Source of the DNA: Lineus longissimus
Lineage: Eukaryota; Nemertea; Pilidiophora; Heteronemertea; Lineidae
NCBI RefSeq assembly: GCF_910592395.1
Contig: NC_088324.1
Location: 11,744,953-11,808,952, forward strand
Direction of reading: 5' to 3'
DNA: 64,000 bases
In this document: piece after piece, positions 10,448-23,470 of the stretch
Layout: the number at the start of each line of letters is the position of its first letter
How positions within the stretch are numbered: position 1 is the stretch's first letter
The notes under the pieces: model-generated
Database searches by the model: none
What the model was told of the DNA's origin: nothing
The model's input: only the letters and a program-made list of their open reading frames with translations
Program-made: the position numbers and the translations under genes

Positions 10448-13400
10448 ATGGCCACAATGGGCCACACTGAGAAGGAGCAGATCCGAGAGGATATTGAGCT
10501 CCTTCAAATGACCCTACAAGGGACAGAGGATGAGTTTAGTCTAAATGGAGATGAAACTGGGCTGATCATGGATGTTGAGGAGGGATCCATCCCAGGATCC
10601 AGCATTGGTGCGTCACAAGTACCTATTCAAAATTTTTGATTGCATTAGAATTTCGTTTATATGGTTAGCCAGTGAAACAATTTAACTTTTATATAATCTA
10701 TCGATCGTATCTGATGATAAAGATGCAAGAATAAATAACCTTTTGTCGTTATGGAACCCATAATATGGTCACGGCATGTGTCTTGGGTAAAGCACTTTAC
10801 TGCATTTGGTCTGGAAGACCCCTCTCCTAATCATGTTTAAACATACTTTGTACTGGTCTTCCCTTTGCCCTCCCTAAAAGGTCAGTGGGTCGAATACCCC
10901 CTTTTCACCTAAAGAGGGCAATGCATGTATTCATCTCAAATCCTAAAACATTTCTTTATTCTTATATTCATCAGCGCAGCGCAGCACTGTCATTGGAACA
11001 GAGACTCCTATCACAATATTCTCGGAAGATGATACTGAAAGTCAGGTACGGTATGTTTACGGGGTGTCCAATTTTGTACTTGTAGCCTGTTTGAATGAAT
11101 GACAGTGACACATGGATAGAATATCAAGATTTTTAAGCACATTTATGTCAAAGAAATTTATCGCTTTGGTGTATGTTGTATTACTTTTAAGCACCCAGTC
11201 ATGTCAGTAATTTTTGTATGCCTAGAAAGAGGGATTAAGCATGGTGGGGCCTTGGGAGAGCTTTTCTAAATATTGTTTTGACCATTGTTTGCTATTTCTG
11301 AAGTTTCTCAAGATGAACTTGGGAAGTACATGTAGTTCATTACATGTATGATAATGTCATAAAACATAGTTCAGCAAAAAATCTGTCTTTGATGTTATGT
11401 TTTCAACCATTTTATATTCAGTGCTCCCAGGAACGGTCAGTCTCTATGGCATCAACATCGCAAGATGAGGTGCAATATGTTGGTCCACCAATCAGTGAGG
11501 ATAGCCTGGCATACGACCCTGAAACCTGCCTAGCACTGAACCGAGCATACCAAGAACTGGTTCAAAATAACCTGCAAAAGATTGAAGCAGTGCTTGCAGA
11601 GAATCGAGCAAGACAGGTGAGAAAATAATCTTGGATTATGAACAACAAGATTTGCCAAATGTTTCCCTTGAACCTGTGTATGCTAGAGCAAGTAAATGAT
11701 CCCACATAGGTGGACAGTAGCCTTTCATGGGCTCTATACCTTTGCAAAAAAGCAATTGTTTGATGGCAGTAATAATGATTATGATGATAATGACACCCAG
11801 GAATTTCTGTGTCAAAACAACATGTGATGTGGTTTAAAGACTACCATTGCTTGGTTAGACGTAAGACTTTATCAGTCCTCTTGAGTGCAGAGCAGAGCCT
11901 GACTGGTACAGAAATCGATAACATTGCCATTTCATTACATGTGCATTTTGACAGGGCTACTTCCCACTTGTATGCCATGATCAACTAAACATAAATGATG
12001 TACTCCAATTCCAGTGATCTGTTGAATTGAAACACTAGAAAGAATAATCATCCTTTTGTCATTTGTTACCAGGTTGCCATTCATGAGAACATGGACATAG
12101 CAAACAGAAATGCCAAAGAACAAAAGACTGAAAAGAAGAAAATTCAATTGTATGTTTACCAGATGCCTTATTTCAAAGATATGAACGGAGCTTGCCCACC
12201 CCCAAACTTGGACGTCCAGATGAAACGAGCTATTGAAGAACCAATGCCTCCTAATAAGAGGCTTAAGACATGTAAGTGTAAGAGGGGTCGAGGAGGGTTC
12301 TTTTCAGGTCTGATCATTCCTTCTCTGTTTTTTCATGCACATTAAAACCCAATGAAGCCAATGATTTGTATTAAGCTGCCTGATTATTGACAAGTTGGGA
12401 AATTGATTTTTCATGCCAATAACTGCCATCTTGCTTTTAGTTAACAAAAATGAAAGAAAGAAGTTAATCGAATCAGTGCAAGCTGACAATCTCCAAAGAT
12501 GGTTGCGACCTTTGATGACTAGGTTAGAGCTCCAACAAGAAAGGCTCATGCGCACCACCGATCCCGATGAGGAAGCAGCATTGAAACAACAGATTCAAAC
12601 CACAGAGAGAGGGATTGAGAGAGTCAAGTGAGTCACCTACATCACTGTAAATTAGGCAACAACCATCTCATGCTGTCAATGGCTGCCTTTTGCCACTCAT
12701 GTCTCAGTGTGCCCAATATTAAAGAAAGTCTTGTGTTACAGATTTGACGAGTTGTCAGTCAAAGGCTGACTCGACTCAAGTTTCTTTTGTAAGCTTGTTG
12801 TATGTTCTGTCATTCTTTATCTCCAGCTCACTGTCTCCAATGGAAATGGCTGGTACTATTGAGGACGCTGATAAAGTTGACTGGATGAAAATAGCAGCAG
12901 CTGATGTAAGTATTTCACGGTGTCTCTCCCACGGTTGTACCCTTACCCTTATTACTGTCATAATTTTCAGTGAAATAACTGTGATTGGTGTGAAAAATTT
13001 GAGGTCAGTTTTTCACAACTTCCAATTTTTTTAACTTCAGTTCGACGGGCGCACCACCAGCCATCTGCAGCAGTCGTGGAAGAACTCACTACATCCTGCG
13101 ATCAATTGGAACAATTGGACAGAGACAGAGGACAAGAATTTGGCAGAAATTGTCGAGGTTAAGAATGCAGTTAATTGGGAAGAAATTGCCGGAGCTTTGG
13201 GTGTAAGTCTGCATCTTTGAAGGCACAGTCTGTTTGTGGTGTTTGTTTACATGTGGCCTGCTATAAATTAGTTACTGTTATAAACATGACGTGACAGGAT
13301 AATTCCTTGCTTATGATGATCATATGATAGTGCTCATTCCAATTTGTCCTGTGCTAGCTCCCATGTGCCTTTCTTGTAATTACCCCAGTCTCCCCTGGGA

Positions 13401-16400
13401 CTCTTTAAGTCATATCACATAGCTAAAAACCGGTAGGGGCCGAACGATGACCTCACAATGTTTTGACTGGCTCGCTACTTTTGTATTGCAGACTGGTAGG
13501 ACAGCCTTCCAATGCATCCAGCGATATCAACAAAGACTTAACCCGAACCACTGCAACCATGAAAGATGGTCTCCTGAAGAAAACGAACAGCTGCTGGAAT
13601 TGGTGAAAATTACAGAAAAATTGGAAGGATCTGTGACAAATTGGGCTCAAAGTAAGATTGATTGTCAGCATATCAAGGCGTTTGTCAAATACTTTGATAT
13701 GTGGAAGTTTACCATCTGTTATACGAAAATATGAGCCCCCTTTTCAACGGTGACACTCTTTTAATGAGGCCTCTTACTCATGTGGTAAAGCCGCAACATC
13801 TGATCGCAGTAGTAAGAAATTCCTTGCCCCAAGACATGTCAAGGTTTGCTGTTGTAATGTAAACCTGGAAATGTTTGTGGGCCTCTTTTTTTTTGGAACC
13901 ACAAAATAAAATTGCTGCGAAGATCTATTCATTGACAGCTTTTACAGCTATATTAACATAAATCTTTCAATTTCCAGTTGCTTTGGCCTTTGATGGGCGA
14001 ATGGAAAGACAGTGCCTTACACAATACAATAAGATAAATCCTGATCAGACAATTGGCCGTTGGACGGAGGAGGAGGATAGCAAACTTCTTGCAGGTATCC
14101 GAACATTAGGTCCAAAGAGATGGTACGAAATTGCCAAGCTGGTGCCAGGACGCAATGGTGTTCAGTGTCGGGAGAGGTAAGTGGTCCTTGATTCATGTCT
14201 TACCTAAATTTCCTACCGATTGCTCTCTATTCTTAACTGTAATATGGTTGCCCTTTGGAGAATTAGCTGAGGCATCAACAGATATCTTAATATTTGAATT
14301 TTATCTCTCCAAGCTCTAGCCTCAATAGGAGCTGGACTCCACCATAAGTCGGACTTCTAAAACTTCCTTGTATGAAAACTCCGAGTTACTTGGTCATGGA
14401 GTAATTCCTCTCTTTTCAGATGGTGTAATTCTCTTTCCATTAATCTCAAGCTCGGAGAATGGACCTATCAAGAGGATAGAGCGATTATCTTGAATCATCA
14501 GAAGCACAACGGTAAGAAATTACAACATTACCTTTTAGAAGCAATTTCGGATAAATGGAGTATGTTATTAACGCACAGAGACGAAAGAATTTTATAACTG
14601 ATACGTAAAAATGTTTGTGGGAAAATAATGTTACTGATCTTTTGAATATCCAGGTCAGTGGTCGAAGATTGCGCAGTGTTTACCCGGACGTACTGACAAC
14701 CAGGTGATGGTAAGGTACCTGAAGATGCAAAAGTGGGCAGATTTGGCACAGAGAGAAAACACACTGTTTCAGAAAACTGGGGTAGGTTCAGAGATTAGAT
14801 AGTACCCTTTCCCATTCATATACACCATTTTTCATTTCCCCTTTGTCGTTGATGTCGATTTTGTGAGAAAAATTCGAACCCTTTGAACATCCTACTTTGA
14901 GGAATCAGCACAGTGATCGCAATATAAAACTTAATGTTTGATTTTTCATCTGTAATTTTGCAGATTAATACTGAGGTACCAGTAGGGGTGAAGGAAAAGA
15001 GGAAACTAGTCAAAATCCCTCCTGTGCCTACATGTAAGGTTTTAAAGCAGGCGGCGGGTTATAGCTTGGTACAGATGGCACACCGGATAGCTGATGAACA
15101 GACAGAGGACCCGGCTGATTTGGAATTGATTCGACAGGACAGAGCTAACAGTATGTTACTTTTAAAGAGTACATTGCCTTTCAGTGTAGAGTAAAGCTGA
15201 AATAATTCATGTAGCATCCAAGATATGCCCATGTTTCTGTTGAATGTGAGACATCCTAACAGTTCGACAGGCTTTTTTGGCTTATCTCAGATACCTGACG
15301 TCATTGACGTTGTTATATTTCATACTCGTCAGCAACTTTGAGTGAAAATATGGACAAAATTTCAGTGCGATCTCATACTAAACTCTAAAAACTTCCTATT
15401 TTCTTCTGACATCTGCATCCAGCAACATGTCATATGAATTTCAAGATATGAGCCAACACCAGTGATTTCAGAGATGATGCTTATTGCTCAAATCTACATC
15501 ATATCAATACTCATTTTCTCTCAAAATTTCTTCAGATCTTTTCATCCCACGACCGCCCGATGCTGCCATCAGGTTCAAGATACTCTACCGCATCCTCGAT
15601 CGCCGCCGTAAGGTCTACGATACTCTCAGTCATCTCTTCCAGACTCCGAACAAAAAGAAGCAGAAACATGATGACCAGGAGATTGATACGTGCACATTGA
15701 AGACTTACATTGAAAAGCGCAAAGATGTCTTGGTATGTGGTATATGATGATGTAGGGTAGTAGCATACATGTATGTCAAATAAATGATGCAAAATTCTTA
15801 GGACTTAAGTATACTAAAGTAAACTTGTACTTCATGTGCTGTTTTGCTCTTAATAAGCTCTGTAATTCAATAACGAAGAATAAAATCATGATAAAAAACT
15901 TTTATGTAATTTTCAAAACTGGCTGTCGAGGAACAATCCACCGACCTTCATTGGCCTTGGGATAAGTTTTAGAGTGATCAACATCTTATTTCAGTGCCCA
16001 GCCCTCATCAGCCAATTGAAAGAGTTCATCGTTCAGGGGAGACCTCTAAAACTCCGTGAAATATTGGCATTGTCCAAAAAATTGAAAACTGCCACACGAT
16101 CCAAGTCGTTAGGGAATCAAAAAGTTGAGAAGGAGATGATCAAGATTATACACTTGCAGATACCGACTATTGTAAGGAAGGGACGCCCAAAGAAAATATG
16201 GGGTAGGTAGCAGTAACTGGCCAGTTAAAAAGCGAGACGTTCTTAGCTTGCAAAGGTGTTTGTTTGTTGATGGAATACCATTGTACAAACATTGTATTTG
16301 TAAAGGGAATACAGCTGACTAAAAAGAGGATTTAGGGAATTAAACGTGCAAAAATTTCAATGCTGAGCCCCCAAGCTTTATATTCTATTTGTTTGCAAAA

Positions 16401-19400
16401 CCAGATTTCAAGAGTTTTATGCATCAATTTCATATGAATTGATGCATCTTCCATTGATATAACCATTGTATGGGATAATTATGGTCCACTTAAGTTTGTG
16501 TTTGTTCCCCTTTCACGAAAATAGAAGGCAATTAGGTCTGCCAATTGCTGTTTATGATTCGTTATTTGTATTTCTACTTAATTTCAGTTGAGGGTGCCGA
16601 AACCTCACCTGAGGAGGAGGAGCAGACAAGAAAAAAAGTTTCCATCTTACTCCTAAAAGCATTTTGCCTCGACCCCAAGCAGCTGCTCCGACGAGCTGCC
16701 TTTAACCGCCCAGGAGCTGTCAATGGTGAACTGCTGGAATTGCTGAGGAAATGTCGGCCACCTCCACCACCAGGGGCAGCGCAGGTTGTGGAGATCGACT
16801 CGGAGGTGGTGGATGGCGCAACTGCCAGAACGACGGAGTTGGAAAGAAGAGATAGTGATGCCAATTTGTCTGTAGCTACAGATGAGCCAGGAAGTGGTTC
16901 TAATGATGGTGCTTGTGGCTTTGGGGAAGTTGGTGACCAGGGCATAGAGTCTCATTCTAGCACTGCAATGGATGGAACGTCCCAAGATGCTCAGGTTAGC
17001 CAGGTGGTGGAGCCTCTAGCTAGTGCAACAACAAATGGTGCATCTCCAGAGGCTGAAATCAACAGCGGGGGAGCAGAAACTCAAGTGATGGCTAAAGGCA
17101 ATGTTAAGAGTGTTACCTGTCTTTCAAAGTCTAAATCGCTATCAAGATCAAACTCTGCAGATGGTGGGAAGTCAGTTGGCGAAGAAGCAGGGTCATCAAA
17201 AGACGAAGAAAATAGAAGTTCCAGGCCCACAAGGTCTAAAACAAGAGCAAGATCAAAATCTGGTACGAAGGACCCTGCAGATGTCAGTAAATTGGATGCA
17301 AAAGATGATGAGCCAGTTGAAGATGATAAAAAACGAAATCCTAGGCAGACAAGGTCTCAATTGCGATCACAGTCAAGTTCTAGTACAAAAGAGCCTGCAG
17401 AAAGCGAGAATTTGGTTGCAGAAGATAGCAGTTCCTCTAAACGGAAAGGGAAAAACGATTCCAGTCGGACAAGATCCAAGTCCAGATCACGCTCAAGTTC
17501 TGGTACAAAGGAGACTGAAGACAAGAAATCAAATGGAGAAGATTCGGGATCATCTAGAAACAATGTTAGAAGAGGTTCACAGCAAACCAGGTCAAAGTCA
17601 CGATCGAGATCAAACTCTGGTGCCATTCCAGTTGTTGAAAATACAGAAGAAGATTCGACTGAATGCCAAATGTCTGGGCAGACTACAGGAGATGATGTAT
17701 CCACCGAGAAGGCACCTGGAGGGGAAAGTGGCAAGAACAAAACAGTTCCGATTGTTGGTAAGGATGGCAACATCATAGGATATATTGTCGCCAATGATGT
17801 GGATGCACAAAAAAAGAGTCGGACTGTTAAAACCGGGAAAGGGTCAAGAAGTTCAAGTCAGACACGGCCAAGTTCCACGTCGGAGTCAGTTTTGCGAAAG
17901 GAAACAGTTCCAGATGCAGTGACTGAAAGAGTACAAAGATATCCTGGTTTTGTTACAAAAAAGGTTGTATCAAGGTCGGATGCACAGATGGAAATCATTC
18001 CAGACAAAGATGCCGTGAGTGGAGGATCAAATCAGAAATATGCAGGTTTCGTTCCAAATCGAAGTTTTGTTGCAAATAAAGTTGTTGCTCCATCCTTCAG
18101 TAAATTAATCTCAAAGGAGTTGAATATTCCTCGGCCAATTTTAGCAGATGAGACATTAGAGACAAAATATCCAGAAGTTCTTCGACGTATTCGTTCCCCA
18201 CCTGTGAAGCAACCCTATTTGTTTGTGAAAAATGAGCCGCCATTAAAAGGAAACCCGGAGCTGTATAATATTCCACCATTGCCTCCAACAGCAACGACCC
18301 TTTTTGCTTTCCGCAGTTTGTTGTTGAATAGACGAAATTTGCTGCAAACGACCACAAAATTTATACGCTCCGTAAATACCAAGGCACGGTATAAGAAAGA
18401 AAAAAGTGCTAAAAGGCTAGGTCAAACAAGAAGTGAAAGTCAGATTGAAGGTGGAGGGGGGTTGGTCCCATCTGGGGACAGATTGGTTGTAGGGTACAAA
18501 CAAGGTGTGGAAGATCAACGAGGCATCATTGGAGGACACAGCAAAGCTCTATATCAGATCGGGCCAGCAGGAGATACTGCATACAATGGTCCGATAATGA
18601 ATTCTGTTTCCGAAGTTAAACAAGGAAAGTCTGCTTTAAAAGAATCAGAAGCAATGCAAGTTAGTTCAACTGAGGATGTCATTATACAAGACAAGCCAGC
18701 TATGTGTAACTTTGCCACACAAGAGGACTTGGCTCTCAATAACAGTTTGCAGACTAAGATTACCTTGGAGTTTGGCAAGGGTGTGTCGAATGTTGGCACT
18801 GGGTTAGATGCATCTGGCGTGAAGGCTTGTTCGGTTGTGAGCATGAGCACTGCAGAGCAGGACATGGTCGTATTTGAAGCTGGTGAGATGCGTAACATGG
18901 AGAAAGGTAGAGTTGAAAGCAATGATAATCAGGCAAATAATGACATCACTGATGGGGACAATTGTAATACTGTAGTAGACAATCCGGAAATTAGCAAAGA
19001 TTTAGGGATTAGTGCTAGCAGTGTGTCTCCAGTTGTGGCTGTTAGTGATGCAGGTAGACCAAGCATTGCCGTTGGGGACAATGTAGAAAATGGTGCTGTC
19101 ATATCAACGATTGCAACTGGAAGTGATGTTACAACTGAGGCCACCGTCCAAGAATCCTGGGCAGGCCAGGACAAGGAAATATTGGTATTGGTAGAAAACA
19201 CTGGTTCGGAGACTAGGCATAAGTTGGTGCCCGATTTGACAGGCCGGCCAACAACTAAGCAAGGAAGTTCCGAGTTGGGAAGAAGAGTGAGTGAACCTCA
19301 AGCTGGTTGTAGTACTGATGTGACTGATGGCGGTGAAGTGAGGCAAAACACCCACAAAGGTATGGTTATTCATTTAAATTTAAAGTTCAATGTCAATTTG

Positions 19401-20766
19401 TGCATAGATGTAGCGTCAATGCTGATAGAATTGATATGTTTATGTCAGTTGTCATTTGAATCTCTGTCACTCACTTGTTGAATGGTGATTACTCCTTATT
19501 AAAAAAAAGTGCTTTGATGATGCTCACCAATGGCCGGTTTATATAGTTCTCTGTAACAGGTTATGGCTTATTGTATTGGTCACACTTCTCCCCTTCTGTT
19601 TTAATCATGAATCCTTAATAGAATTTGTACTTATTAGTTACAGGTGATGATGATGCCACCGTTAAACTAAAAGAGGTCGTCACTGGTCTGTACGGGACAC
19701 ATGACTACCAGATGCTGAGGTCTCGCTTTCTCTCTATGTTTGTATGGCCGGCACTGCTGTCTGCGACAGAAGTACCAGACACTGCCACACTACAAACAAC
19801 GTTACCACTACCACTTACAAAAAGTCAACGTCCGTTCAAAAAAAGGGCTATCAAAGTCACGGAGGAAGGGGTCAAATATAAGAAAAGAAGGTATATATCC
19901 ATCAAGTATTGGATAGCATTTATCTGTACATGTAAGGCAGATTTCTTTGGTCAGGCAATGACAGGCTAGAAAGTGATATTTTGAATTACACCCATCTTTG
20001 GTGTCCACAGTTCAGTTTAATTTGTATTTTCTTACAGGTACGCATGCACCTCTGGAAGGAGATCACGAGCATATAATTTCCAGTCGAAGGAACGAAAGGC
20101 AGAAAGGCGAGCACGCAATGAAGAACAAGGAAAGCGAATCAGTAAGTTTGTGGTGTAAAGGCCATACCAGTTGTATTGTATTATTTCCAGTCACCCTGAA
20201 TCAAATATAATTTTTATCAGTATCTGATTTCCCTCAAGGACAAGCCCAGATCTCTTGTCAGCATCACAGCATTGTGCTTGTTTCTTGTTGACATTTCATT
20301 TCTGTCAATGTCGCATCAAAATACAAAAATATATCTTCCAATCCCATGCATTTCTTATTACAAAATTTTAATTGTATTTGTTGCAGCTAATTTGTGGCGA
20401 GCCAAACATGATGAAATTACGGCCAAAGTAGAGGAAGGTTGCTCAGAATATGCTAATCTAAGGCAGGAGAATGGTGATGCAGAGGTGAAGAATGGAGCTG
20501 CTGAGGCGCAAAATGGTGGGGCAGAGTCGGTGAGTGAAGCAACTGAGGTGGAAATTGGACAGGCAGAGGTTGAGAATGCAGAAGTGGAGATGGAAATTGA
20601 AGGGGCAGAGGTGGAATATGGAGGAACAGAGGAGAAGAATGTAGAAACTGAGGAAGAGCTTTGTGAGGCAGGGCCAGAGAATGGACAGGCCGGGGTGGAG
20701 AATGGCAATGTAGAGGGAGAGAGTAGAGATAAAACAGTGGCTAAGGGAGATGCAGAGAAGACTTAA
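10448..20766 (+). CDS. SNAPC4: SNAPC4-like (SNAP190) snRNA-activating complex subunit, Myb repeats
   Basis: Eighteen exons, all in phase: 10448-10607, 10975-11045, 11422-11616, 12073-12271, 12441-12627, 12827-12905, 13041-13202, 13492-13651, 13978-14176, 14420-14511, 14654-14781, 14964-15150, 15536-15732, 15995-16202, 16588-19359, 19644-19890, 20038-20141, 20387-20766. The product is about 1,908 residues (human 1,469). SNAPC4 is the large DNA-binding subunit of SNAPc, which binds the proximal sequence element of snRNA genes for Pol II and Pol III. Exon 3 carries the conserved helix (DPETCLALNRAYQELVQNN) that in human contacts a small subunit. Residues ~290-541 are consecutive Myb repeats (RWSPEENEQLLELV, RWTEEEDSKLLAGI, GQWSKIAQCLPGRTDNQV). 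Exon 15 is 2.8 kb and mostly disordered, with an RS-rich repeat (~950-1087) and a conserved patch (RSLLLNRRNLLQ). Exon 16 matches the conserved C-terminal patch (LRSRFLSMFVWPALLSA). Exon 18 adds an acidic repeat tail. Confidence 0.9.
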
Positions 20767-21237
20767 GTCATTAAACTGCAAAAATATCTCCCTAGAACAG
20801 AATGTAACTGTTGACCTACCCATCACCAAAACTTCACATCAATATTATTAGCCAAACCTGGAGAGACCCAATGATGTGAAACAAGAGGGGGTGGAGGTCT
20901 TCCCTGTTCCTTAGGTAAGAGGCTTAGGCCAGACATTACCCCAGTTATAATGGATACACAAGCCAAATCGTCCTTACAACATCTGTCTTGCATGGTAAGA
21001 GATATCATGGTGATTGTGACATTTATTCCTTTCAACCTAAACTGGTCTTCTGAGGACAAAGTCACAACTAGTCACTGGGATGATGTCAAGTTCTGTTGCG
21101 TCAGCACTTCGGGTCCTTCGATATAGAAAAGGTGTCTTCGATAACTTAAAGAATCATGTCTTGGTGTGTTTCATGCTTTTGTTTTCTTGTGTACATGTAG
21201 ATGCAATGCACTACTTTCTTACATAAACAGAGTTTTC

Positions 21238-21243
21238 AATAAA
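21238..21243 (+). terminator. Poly(A) signal of SNAPC4
   Basis: AATAAA about 470 nt after the SNAPC4 stop, followed by a T/G-rich stretch. The intervening 3'UTR shows no other feature. Confidence 0.5.
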
Positions 21244-21404
21244 AGTTTTGTTGCAGAAAAAAAGACGTGTTGTTTTTTCTTGGATACATCTTTGCCTTTT
21301 CAAAGGCCGACAGCTTGAGTTAGCTCAAGTTACATTGTATTCTCTGATTTGGAAGTGGTGGACATTCAGGCTCACTGTGATTCAAGAGATCAAGAAAGAG
21401 TTAC

Positions 21405-22527
21405 GGTCACAACCATTGAAATATCACTGACAAAGAAGTCCGCACTCCCTGTCATTAGTGAGAAATGGCTGCAACAGGTTTGTCATAATGTGCAGACTGT
21501 CCTCAAATCTGAGATGATCATCAGTCGAATGTGTCAAAGACGGTTGAGGAATGATTGTGATATGTGTGTCCTATCTTACAGACCATCAACGGTCGCAACC
21601 ATTGAAATATCACTGACAAAGAAGTCCGCACTCCCTGTCATTGTTGAGAAATGGCTGCAACAGGTTTGTCATAATGTGCAGACTGTCCTCAAATCTGAGA
21701 TGATCATCAGTCGAATGTGTCAAAGACGGTTGAGGAATGATTGTGATATGTGTGTCCTATCTTACAGACCATCAACGGTCGCAACCATTGAAATATCACT
21801 GACAAAGAAGTCCGCACTCCCTGTCATTGTTGAGAAATGGCTGCAACAGGTTTGTCATAATGTGCAGACTGTCCTCAAATCTGAGATGATCATCAGTCGA
21901 ATGTGTCAAAGACGGTTGAGGAATGATTGTGATATGTGTGTCCTATCTTACAGACCATCAACGGTCGCAACCATTGAAATATCACTGACAAAGAAGTCCG
22001 CACTCCCTGTCATTGTTGAGAAATGGCTGCAACAGGTTTGTCATAATGTGCAGACTGTCCTCAAATCTGAGATGATCATCAGTCGAATGTGTCAAAGACG
22101 GTTGAGGAATGATTGTGACATGTGTGTCCTATCTTACAGACCATCAACGGTCGCAACCATTGAAATATCACTGACAAAGAAGTCCGCACTCCCTGTCATT
22201 GTTGAGAAATGGCTGCAACAGGTTTGTCATAATGTGCAGACTGTCCTCAAATCTGAGATGATCATCAGTCGAATGTGTCAAAGACGGTTGAGGAATGATT
22301 GTGATATGTGTGTCCTATCTTACAGACCATCAACGGTCGCAACCATTGAAATATCACTGACAAAGAAGTCCGCACTCCCTGTCATTGTTGAGAAATGGCT
22401 GCAACAGGTTTGTCATAATGTGCAGACTGTCCTCAAATCTGAGATGATCATCAGTCGAATGTGTCAAAGACAGTTGAGAAATGGTTGTGACATGTGTGTC
22501 CTATCTTACAGACCATCAAATTTGAGA
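21405..22527 (+). repeat. 186-bp tandem array, six nearly identical copies
   Basis: The unit begins near each AACCATTGAAATATCACTGA (21411, 21597, 21783, 21969, 22155, 22341). The period is exactly 186 bp and copies differ at only a few bases; the first and last are slightly diverged. As 186 is a multiple of 3, one frame stays open for 393 codons, with 62 residues per unit. That is expected from any stop-free unit and is not evidence of a gene. Each unit holds one CAAATCTGAGATGATCATCA segment shared with the degenerate array downstream. Confidence 0.9.
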
Positions 22528-23110
22528 TGATCGTCAGTCGAGTGTGTCTAAGACTCTTTGAGTAATGGTTGTGACATAATGGTCATAGCATACAACCTGT
22601 CTCCAAATCTGAGATGAGCACCAGTCAAATGAGTCGAAGACGGTTAAGGAATAGTTGTGTCGCATGTGTCATATCATACAGACTGTCCTCAAATCTGAGA
22701 TGACCGTCAGTCAAACCTGCTGAAGAATGGTTGTGACATGTTTGTCATATCAATAGACCGTCTTCAAATCTGAGATGATCATCAGTCTAATGTGTCGAAG
22801 ACAGTTAAGGAATAGTTGTGTCGCATGTGTCATATCATACAGACTGTCCTCAAATCTGAGATGACCGTCAGTCAAATCTGCTGAAGAATGGTTGTGACAT
22901 GTTTGTCATATCAATAGACCGTCTTCAAATCTGAGATGATCATCAGTCTAATGTGTCGAAGACAGTTGAGAAATAGTTGTGTCGCATGTGTCATATCATA
23001 CAGACTTTCCTCAAATCTGAGATAATCATCAGTCTAATGTGTCGAAAACTGTTAAGGAATGGTTGTGACATGTCTGCCGTATCATACAAACTGTCTTTAA
23101 ATCTGAGATG
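22528..23110 (+). repeat. Degenerate older tandem array, alternating 75- and 86-bp monomers
   Basis: CAAATCTGAGATG-type cores recur at about 22604, 22690, 22765, 22851, 22926, 23012 and 23098. The spacings are 86, 75, 86, 75, 86 and 86 bp, indicating a higher-order unit of about 161 bp. The monomer resembles one part of the 186-bp unit next door. 23110-23470 carries further weak GAGGARACKGT-like repeats and no gene. Confidence 0.75.
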
Positions 23111-23470
23111 ATCACCAGATCAAGATATGAAGAGGAAACTGTATCAATAACTGGTTGGGATGGAACTTCGCGGAGACCGAGTCTAAATAACGTAAGACGA
23201 ATGTCTCTCAGGTGCAATTTCATTGAGGAGACGGTCTCCACATCTGTAGGAGAGGATGTCTCTGATAGTTCAGCTCCTCCAATCAAAATCGCCTCGGGTG
23301 GATGAAGTCATGTCAGTGTGATGTTGTCCTCAGCATACGACAGCGTCTGTAACGCACAACAATGTCTTTTTGGTGGAGACTGTTGTCTTATCTGGAGGAG
23401 ATGAGTGTCGAGCTCCGAGACCCCTTCTAAATTTGCGGTTGAGACGGTCTACATATCTGTCCGAGTTGAT

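Noticed and set aside
20272-20386. Frame upstream of the last SNAPC4 exon as coding
   Set aside because: It is intron sequence. The exon begins after TTGTTGCAG at 20386 and only this joins the previous exon in phase.
21349-22530. 393-codon frame across the 186-bp array as a repeat protein gene
   Set aside because: It follows automatically from a stop-free unit whose length is a multiple of three. It has no start context or domain, and the neighbouring older array is full of stops.
21405-23110. CRISPR-like array
   Set aside because: Units are contiguous with no unique spacers, and the genome is eukaryotic.
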